Source: Aphrocallistes beatrix (Eukaryota > Porifera > Hexactinellida > Sceptrulophora > Aphrocallistidae). From it: a stretch of 64,000 nt of DNA. A program made the translations under genes and the position numbers. The stretch covers positions 3,449,674-3,513,673 of the forward strand of contig OY725501.1 of the NCBI GenBank assembly GCA_963281255.1, written 5' to 3'. Below, piece after piece: positions 39,489 to 48,400 of this stretch (position 1 is its first letter; each line of letters begins with the position of its first letter). The notes beneath the pieces were generated by a model that did not search any database, was not told where the DNA came from, and saw only the letters and a program-made list of their open reading frames with translations.

Positions 39489-42400
39489 CTAGTAACTATT
39501 GGGCAGATTGGAATTTGTGAGAGCATCAGAGAGTGCTTGTCTCTGGGCTTGGTCCAGATGTTCGATACAGACGTCCCACACCTGTGGAGAGGTGTGAATG
39601 TGCTGAATGATGGTCAACATCCGGTTGTGACACTGTAAGTCTTCAGAAGTGGTTTCAAGGCGAAACGACTCTGCAAATATCGCCATTATCCTCGGTAAAT
39701 TGGAGTTATTGGCGCCTAAAATGTACTCGTTATTCGACTCAATGAGCTCGCAGAGATAAGTATAGACAAAGGCCGCTTCTTCTCTATCCTCAACAATCGG
39801 GAGCCAGGATAGGAAGAGAGGAAGGATGCTGTCGTACGGGACTAGATGAGGTAGGTTCTTACATATCTTAGCTACGGCGGAGATAGCGTTATCCGTTGCT
39901 GAGCAGTCGAATAGGGAGACTCGTGCGTCTTCGCGTGAAATGCACTGGGAGAGGAGAGCGAGAGATTCAACGCAGGCCTGCCCGAAGTGCTCGGGCGGAC
40001 ACTTTGAGAGGATTCCCAGTCCATAGGCCGCCGCTTGTCTGACTTCAGGCTCCGAGTCATTGACGTACGCCTGCATCTGAGCGAGGAAATTGTCTTTGTA
40101 GATGTGGCACTCCTTACTCGAGAACTCGATTAGATCGTCGAACACGCAGATGCCCCACTGTCTCTCGCACTTGGGTCTGTCTGGGAGGAGCATGGAGGAG
40201 AAGCTAGGGAGGAGTTGGTTGAAGAGAGGGAGGAGAGAAGAACCGTGTGTACTGAATAGTGAGTGCATCACGTCGCTAATCTAGGAGGAGACTTGAAATA
40301 AGCCAGGAATCTCAGTTATAATACCCTAAGTGAACTAGATTGATGTGAATTGGTAATATTAGGGATATATTCCTTCTTAGAAGTGTCTGAACTATGCACA
40401 TGTAAACCGGAAACCTCCCCCAGTTCGAGACAAAAGAAACAATAACTTATGTTTGAAGCCATACCTGTTACACTGTTAATAATTTCCATTATAGATACTA
40501 ATCAGGTCATGGTACGTATAGGGAAATTACTTTTAGAATTGTGTGAGGATGAGGATCATGGTATAGAATCCTATAGATTAGTAATTATTACCACAGGGCA
40601 CCGCCCGGAAAGATCGACCTGTGGACCCCTGTCCATATTATCCGGAATGCCAGAGGACTCTGGAGTAACCAGGCGTCTTACCTTGGATAGGATCTGCTCT
40701 TCACAGTCCGTCTCTCCGGTCAGACTATCCTCTGCATCCTCATCCAAGTCATCCTCGTCCTTCTTCGCAATCCGCTCCTTAGCCCTCTCTGCATAGGTGA
40801 CGATGCTCTCCGTCAGGAGCTTCACTATCATCTGGTACTGCTCCGCTGTGAAGCAGTTAGCCCCGATCAAGTCCACGCACTTGCACAGAGACTCGAGCAT
40901 CATTGCCTACGCAGGAGTGAATTCTCAAATTATTTTATGGAATCACATACTTATTATACATATGTATATGGGTAAACCTCTAAGTATGGTAAGAACCCAT
41001 TCTCCCGATTGACATTCTTACCATGTAAATAATACATTGTGAAGACTCCTAATGGCAACCCTGACAACACACTGGTATCACAAATGTTCGGCATATTTTT
41101 TCCTTAATTAAATTGTATAATTATACACAGAATCTTAATAGGAAAATTATACAAACAACTAGATGTTAACTCTATACAGTAGAATAGGGAGAGGGAAACT
41201 TGACACAAAGTCTAATTCTGGATAGTACATCCTAATCTTATTGGCTAGCTAAACACTCAAGGGCAGGAGTTACACAGGAATGTTTAAGAACTATTCACGG
41301 GAGTGGTAGGCAAGAGGTGATAGGAGGACAAGTTGGAGGGGTAGGACAAGTCTGCTGTGTGCCAGCACTCGTATATTGAGGAGTGGCTGTTAACACATCA
41401 GAGCTAACACACTTATTGAGAGGTTTAACGAAATAGTAATTCTCTTCCTCACAGACACACGTGTAGCTGTCTAGTGTGTCCTGACAATAGCCACCAGTAG
41501 GACAACTATTAGAGCGGTCAAAGCATTGATAAGACAACTCTTGTGTGCAGTCAACGTAGATAGATGGATCTGTTGCTCGTTTACCAGAATGTTGAGGAGG
41601 AGTTGCACAACGAGAACTTATAATATTCAGATTTACTTTTGACAACCATTGTAGACTACAATCACAGTGTAATGGTAAACCGTAGAGATGGATTACATTA
41701 AGATTAGGCAAATATTCGAATGCTCTGCTAGAGAGATGAGATATGGGATTATTCTCAATATGCAACCGTACTAAAGCTGTTCCATTATTGAACCATTTAT
41801 TCTCTATTCGAGTGATTCTATTAGATTCTAACGATAGCCTCACCAAGTTGTGATAATTTGAAATTGCTGGAATCGAGGTTATGCGATTATTGAAAAATGA
41901 TAAAAAAGTCAATCCATGTAATGAGGGAGTTTGACTGAGAAATGAGACGTTTGTTAAGCCAGAAGATCGATAGTGTAGCTCCTTCAACCTGACGAGAGGA
42001 GATAACGTTGCTGCCGGGTTAGGAATGTGGACTCCTCTTACTTCTAGATTAGTGAGAGCAGTGAGGCCTGAGAATGTTTGATCTGTTAGGTTTAAACCGC
42101 TGAAAGGTATTATTGTAAGGCTTTTGAGACGTCGTAACCCGCTAACATGTCCCTTACGAAGGGTTTTCGTGGGATTATTGGGTGTTAGAAAATTCAGGTG
42201 TAAAAGTGTCAGGAGTTTGTTGGATCGAGAAAAGTAAGGAAAGTATTCTAATTCTGCTGAGCTATCTAGAAATTTCAGATTCGGAAACAGGAAGAACACG
42301 TCTGGACGGATGTACACTGTGCCTCTAACCTGAAAGAACTCGAGTCTATCATTGTATGCAAATGCGCCTAGCCTCAGCTTCGTTCCAAGGGAGTTCCAAA

Positions 42401-45400
42401 TTAGGATACCGGAGGCATCAGGCAAATCCATCAGCACAGAAATTTGGTTAAATCCAGTGATATTCTGCCTTCTCAATGTAAACGTAGAAATATGACAGTA
42501 ATTATCCCTTAGAAAACATGTTGGGTCAGACTTGGATCTTTCTATATCGGAACACTCAACACGACAATCATGAAATCCTTTCACTGAGAGTGAATAATAG
42601 CACAACAATAATAACAACACGATCAACAAGTTATTACATCTCATCGCTTCAGTCAATAAACTCAAATTAATAGAATATATATGTATATACGTATATATAT
42701 ATACACATACTATAAATATATGTCCAATATACTCGTACCATGGGATATATCAAGTAACTCGTACATATTAAGTGTTCAATCATTAGATTGAGCAAAGTAG
42801 GATTTCAACCATGGATATTAGTAAACAATATTCTCTACCTATGTACATCTCACTAGGATCAAAGAGCCAACTGGGATTAAAACCTTGCAATTTTATTGGT
42901 CGCAAACCCATCTCCCGATTGACATTACTTTACTGTTATCACAAATGATCGGCATATTTTTCCTTTAATTAAATTGTATAATTATGCACAAAATCTTAAT
43001 AGGAAATTGTATAAGATACAAACAACTAGATGTTAACTCTATACAGTAGAATATGGAGAGGGAAACAGAGTCTAATTCTGGATAGTACATACTAAAACTG
43101 GCATCTTATTGGCCATCTAAACACTCAAGGGCAGGAGTTACAGATGAATGCTTAGTTAGTTGTATGAACATCCACAGATGGGCGTGTGGTAGTTGTACAA
43201 GTGGGAGTAGGACAAGTGGGAGTAGTACAAGTGGGAGTAGTACAAGTGGGAGTAGGACAAGTGGGAGTAGGAGGACATGTACACTGTGTACTGGTTATGC
43301 ATTGAGTTGAGGTGGTTGTAGACTGCTCGTAGTTAACACACTTATTGAGATGTTTAATGAAATAGTAATTCTCTTCCTCACAGACACACGTGTAGCTGTC
43401 TAGTGTGTCCTGACAATAGCTACCAGTAGGACAACTATTAGAGCGGTTAAAGCATTGATAAGACAACTCTTGTGTGCAGTTAACGTAGATAGATGGATAT
43501 GTTGCTCGTTTACCAGAATGTTGAGGAGGAGTTGAACAGCGAGAACTGTATAACTTCAGACTTACTATTGACATCCATTGTAGACCACAATCACAGTGTA
43601 ATGGTAAACCGGTGAGGTAGATTGCAGTTAGATTAGGCAAATACTCAAACATTCTGCTAGAGAGATGAGAAATTGGATTAAAATTCAGATTCAGGGTTAC
43701 TAGGGCTGCTCCATTATTCGACCATTTATTCTCGATGCGGGAGATTCTATTAGAATCTAATGATAGTTTCTCCAAGTTGTGATAATTCGAAATTGCTGGA
43801 ATCGAAGATATGCGATTTTTGTAAAATGATAAAAAAGTCAATCCATGTAATGAGGGAGTTTGACTGAGAAATGAGACGTTGGTTAAGCCAGAAGATCGAT
43901 AGTATAGCTTCTTCAACCTGACGAGAGGAGAGAATGTTGTTGCCGGGTTAGGAATATGACATCGTTTTACGAATAGAAGAGTGAGAGCAGTGAGACCCGA
44001 GAATGTTTGATCTGTTAGGTTTAAACCGCTGGAATGGATTATTGAAAGCCGTTTGAGATCTCTTAACCCGCTAACATGTCCGCTGCGAAGAGTTTTCGTG
44101 GGATTAATAGATGTTCGAAAATCAATGTGTATGCGTGTCAAGAATTGGTTGGACCGAGAAAGGTAAGGAAAGTATTCTAATCTTGCTGAGCCTAAAAGCA
44201 GATCTTTCAGATTTGGAAACAGGAAGAACAAGTCTGGACGTATGTAGTACATTGCACCATTAAGCTGCAGGGACGTGAGTTTATCATTGTATGCAGATGC
44301 GCCTATTCTCAGTTCAATTCCGAGGGAGTTCCAAATTCGGATATTGTCGACATTAGGGAAATCTATCAGCACAGAAATTTGGTTAAACTCAGTAATATTC
44401 TGACTTCTCAATGTAGAAGTAGAAAAACGACAGCGATTATCTTTCAGAAGACAAGTTGGATTAGACTTAGCTCTCTCCGAACCAAGGCACTCAACACGGC
44501 AATCACCTCCTTTCACTGAGAGTGAATAGTGGCACAGCAACAACGACACGATCAACAAGTAGTTAGTATATCCCATAGCCTCAGTAAAATCAACTCAAAT
44601 AGAATGTATATGTATATATCTATACTTATATATGTAGCAATATACTCATACGATGAGATATCAGGTAACACATACATACAGAAGTGGATATATTGATAAT
44701 TTAACCAAAAATTCCCAGGCACTATCACTATATCCAATATCTACTGTATTGAGTGTTCTATAATTAGATTGGGCAATATATGAAGTCGGATTTTCAACTA
44801 TGGTTATTAGTAAATAATATTTTCTAATACATCTCTCGCTTATAAATTAAATCGATGGCCTCCCTTTGGTTTAGATCAGTGGTTCCCAACGGGGGCTCTA
44901 CCACCCCCCAGGGGGCGTTGGCTTTCCTCAAGGGAGCGCTAGAGAGGAAGGGGCGTTGTGGGGAACGTTGAGAAGGGGGCACTGAATGAGAATTTATTGT
45001 TACATATGTAAATATAATTGTAACATTGTTGTGTTGCTCACAAGAAAATTATTCATCAATCAGAATATAGCCAATGTATTATGTCTTAGTTTTGGATCAA
45101 CAGTTACAGATGGCTTCTTAGCAAGGAATTATAAAAAGGGATTATACTCTGACTTGATAAACAATGAAGTGTGGGGGGGCCTTCTGAAAGTTTCAAGCAC
45201 TTTAGGGAGCGTTAGAAAGAGAAAGGATGGGAAACACTGGTTTAGATTAATACTGTTGAAATGTTTATTGCATACTCGTTAATAAAAAGATGGTAGATGT
45301 ATGTGAGAAGTCTATAAGCACTTAGACTAAATACATTTATTTTAATTTCGTAAATTTTTATTCAAAAAAATTAACTTTGTAGGATATTACTCACATGAAT

Positions 45401-48400
45401 GTCAGAATCTGGTTCTATGTTGATAGCCTCAAGCAGGTGCAGCCTGATCATCTCCCACATCCTGTCCACAGCCGCCACATTACTGTCCTTGACACATTCC
45501 AACAGAAGTGGCAGTGATTCCGCGGCACAGGCTCGCACCATCTCGTGGAAGAGGAACTTGAGGTGTGGCACCATTATCTTGCACACCTCCTCGGCGTAAG
45601 GGGCAAATCCCTCCTTCAAATCCCTAGTGTGATCACACAGCTTAAGAATCAGAGATAGAGTATGATTGAATATATAATCAACAGCTGATTTCATAGCGGT
45701 CACCTGTCATGAAGTAGCAATAGTCCCAAAGACAAATTAACTTCAAGCTTGTCCATCCCAAAATACAAGTTTTATCATTCCCATATATGGAGTTAATTGT
45801 AGGTGATTTTTTACGCAGTTTTGATTGCTAACAAGAAATTCCTACTCTACTACCGTACTTTAGTATTCATGTTTTAAGGGGAATTAAGATTAAGTGGGAA
45901 CTTTCCTTCTACCAAAACTCATCCTTAAACTGCGTTAATCCATGCGCATCTTCCAATACAGTTCTAATTATAGAACAGTGGAACCTGCATAATCCGACAC
46001 TCGTTGGGAAACGAAAAAAGTGTCGGATTAACAGTACAAATTGAATGGTATGAAACTGTTGGATTATAGAGGTGTTTATCAAGGTTATACTTATTGGAAA
46101 TATTCTGGTTATGCATATTGGAAATATTCTGAACTCTACCTCGCATATATGACCAGCATTTGGCAAGCAGTGGCCTTCTCTTCCAGTCCCGCCGTCTTGA
46201 TCCCGAACTTCTGCTTATCGGAGAGAGTGATGAACTCCCAGCCAGAGTCGTCATCGTCGTCCAGACTCTCCTCTGTGCTGGGGATGATGGCCAGGTCTGG
46301 AGAGTGGGAAGCTGCCTTCAGGAGGGGAGTCATCACCACCGGGAGGAATTTCACGAAGTCCTGCTGGAGGATCTTGCACATGCGCGCCCAGGAGCTCATC
46401 ATGTAGGAGATCTGGGGATCGTCTGGCTCGAACTCGTCCTGCTCCGTCTGAGCCTATCAGAGCATTGGTAGCATACGACAACTGTCCGTGTTTGGCGGGA
46501 CGTCCCGCTATTTCACTCTTCTATTGAGCTAATTTTCTTGAGTGTCCCGCTTTTACATGAAATTTCCCCATTATGTCCCGCGAAATTCAACGCTTTTATC
46601 ATGGCTCAAGAGACACAATTCAATTAATTTAACCGTAGACTGCCCAGAGGGGACACAGTGTCCCCGATATCGCGGATGTCTCCCAGCCATTTCTATGGCA
46701 CTGAAGCCATAAAAATGCTGGGTATTCTACAGTTAAAAATAACTTTTATAGAGGAAATTGTCTTATAACTCAGTGGGATATGTGAATAAGTGTTGGGTTA
46801 TTACATTCCTCTCACCTTCAACAGTATCGCCATAATCTCAGATGCATCCTGCATGAATTTCTCCTTTCCGACTGCCAGCCCAACTAAACTGATGCACTCA
46901 ATCGCTTTTCCTCTCAGCAGCCTGAGTTCCTTGGAGGTGGCATTCTGCACGATGAACTTGAGGCTGGGAATGAACTGGTCGTAGTACGGCATGAACAGTT
47001 CCTCCACTGACTCGGCTACTGAAGCCAGAGCTGTTAACACACTCTCTAGGACCAGCTTCCTCTGGTTAGCAACCAGTTCCTAGATTGGAATGGAGAAGTG
47101 CATCCTTTATTGATAAGTCTAATGTGTTACTAGATTATTTACAAGGAATGCAATACTAATTCAATTAATTGCCCAATAAGACTTCCTCCAATCAATATTG
47201 ACCTTAACTGACCTGTAGTTTAGCTGCCATGATAGCAGACAGGGTGTCCACGATAGTTACGAGATAAGGCGCCAGAATGTTCTGAGGACAGTCCTCGCAG
47301 AAGAGAGTGAGAGCAGCGGCACAGTGCGCTTGCACGCGCGGCTGGAAGTTGTCTTGAAGGACGGACATAAGTGCGGGGATCACTCTCTCGTGGTGCGCCG
47401 TCTGGAATTCTTCTGGGAAGTCGGAGGACAGTTGTCCGATGCAGTTGCACGCGGAGTATCGCACTCGAGGATGTGTGTCCCGCAGAAGTGGCAGAACCAC
47501 CGTGACCACCTAACAAGGACACTTCACACAACACAATCCACCATGCTACGCTATTGTATACTTCTAATCGGACCACTAAGGCTAAGCAATTTACGTTTTC
47601 TATCAAAGACTCGAAATCAGTTTTCTAAAAGACTTACTAGAATTTGTCACCTTCGGAAAATTCGTAAGGGTATTAAGTTAATATTATAATATCCCTCCGT
47701 TGCCCCTGGAATGTGTCGCGTCATTTCCGGTTTAAGCCCATTTTGGGCGGGGAAGCCATAAAAATTCGGGGTATTTACTATAAATAGAAAAAACCCAAGC
47801 AATCCTGGGATTTAATTAATGTAGGATAAATTTCATAATATTCTAAATTTTCTTAAAACCATACGCCTACAGGAGCTTCTCTTGCTCCTGGAATCCATTG
47901 GCTGAGCACTGACCTGTTCCAGAATGGGCTGCATCTGCTTCCTGCAGCCTTCAGCCGTAGCAGAGAGTACATTCAGTCCGGCCTGTCGGTACTCCCAGCT
48001 GGCGTGAGCCAGCATCTGGGGGACATTTGATTGGATGTGAGGAAGCACTATTTTCCCGCCCAGTGAGCATGCCATTCTGTCCAGACTCGTCTCGGCAATA
48101 ACTGAGTTGGAAGTAGTGTCTCCATCCTCTACATCGTCCTTACTGCCCCAATCCTCCTCCTCTTCCACCTGACAACAGGAAAAGACTATGGAATGTATAC
48201 CACAAGGCGTAATCTTAATCGGAGTTTAACTTGAAAATATGCATTTTGTATGGATACGCATTTCCCGAAAGGGAATGTTTTCTCTGAGGGGGAAGGTATT
48301 CCAAATTTCCCTCCCTCCAATAAACCCTGTTAATAAAGCTTCCATGACCCTATAGTATAAAATCACTGTACAAATGACAGCGATTCTGACGTCACACGTA

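Noticed and set aside
43190..43280. Collagen-like or mucin-like domain in the LRR tail
   Set aside because: The unit is Pro-Thr-Cys-Xaa-Thr without Gly every third residue, and the tract is short. Best left as a Cys/Pro/Thr repeat.
44986..45282. 98-codon ORF as a possible gene
   Set aside because: It lies mostly inside the non-autonomous hAT element, runs past its end into flanking DNA, and has no transposase motif.
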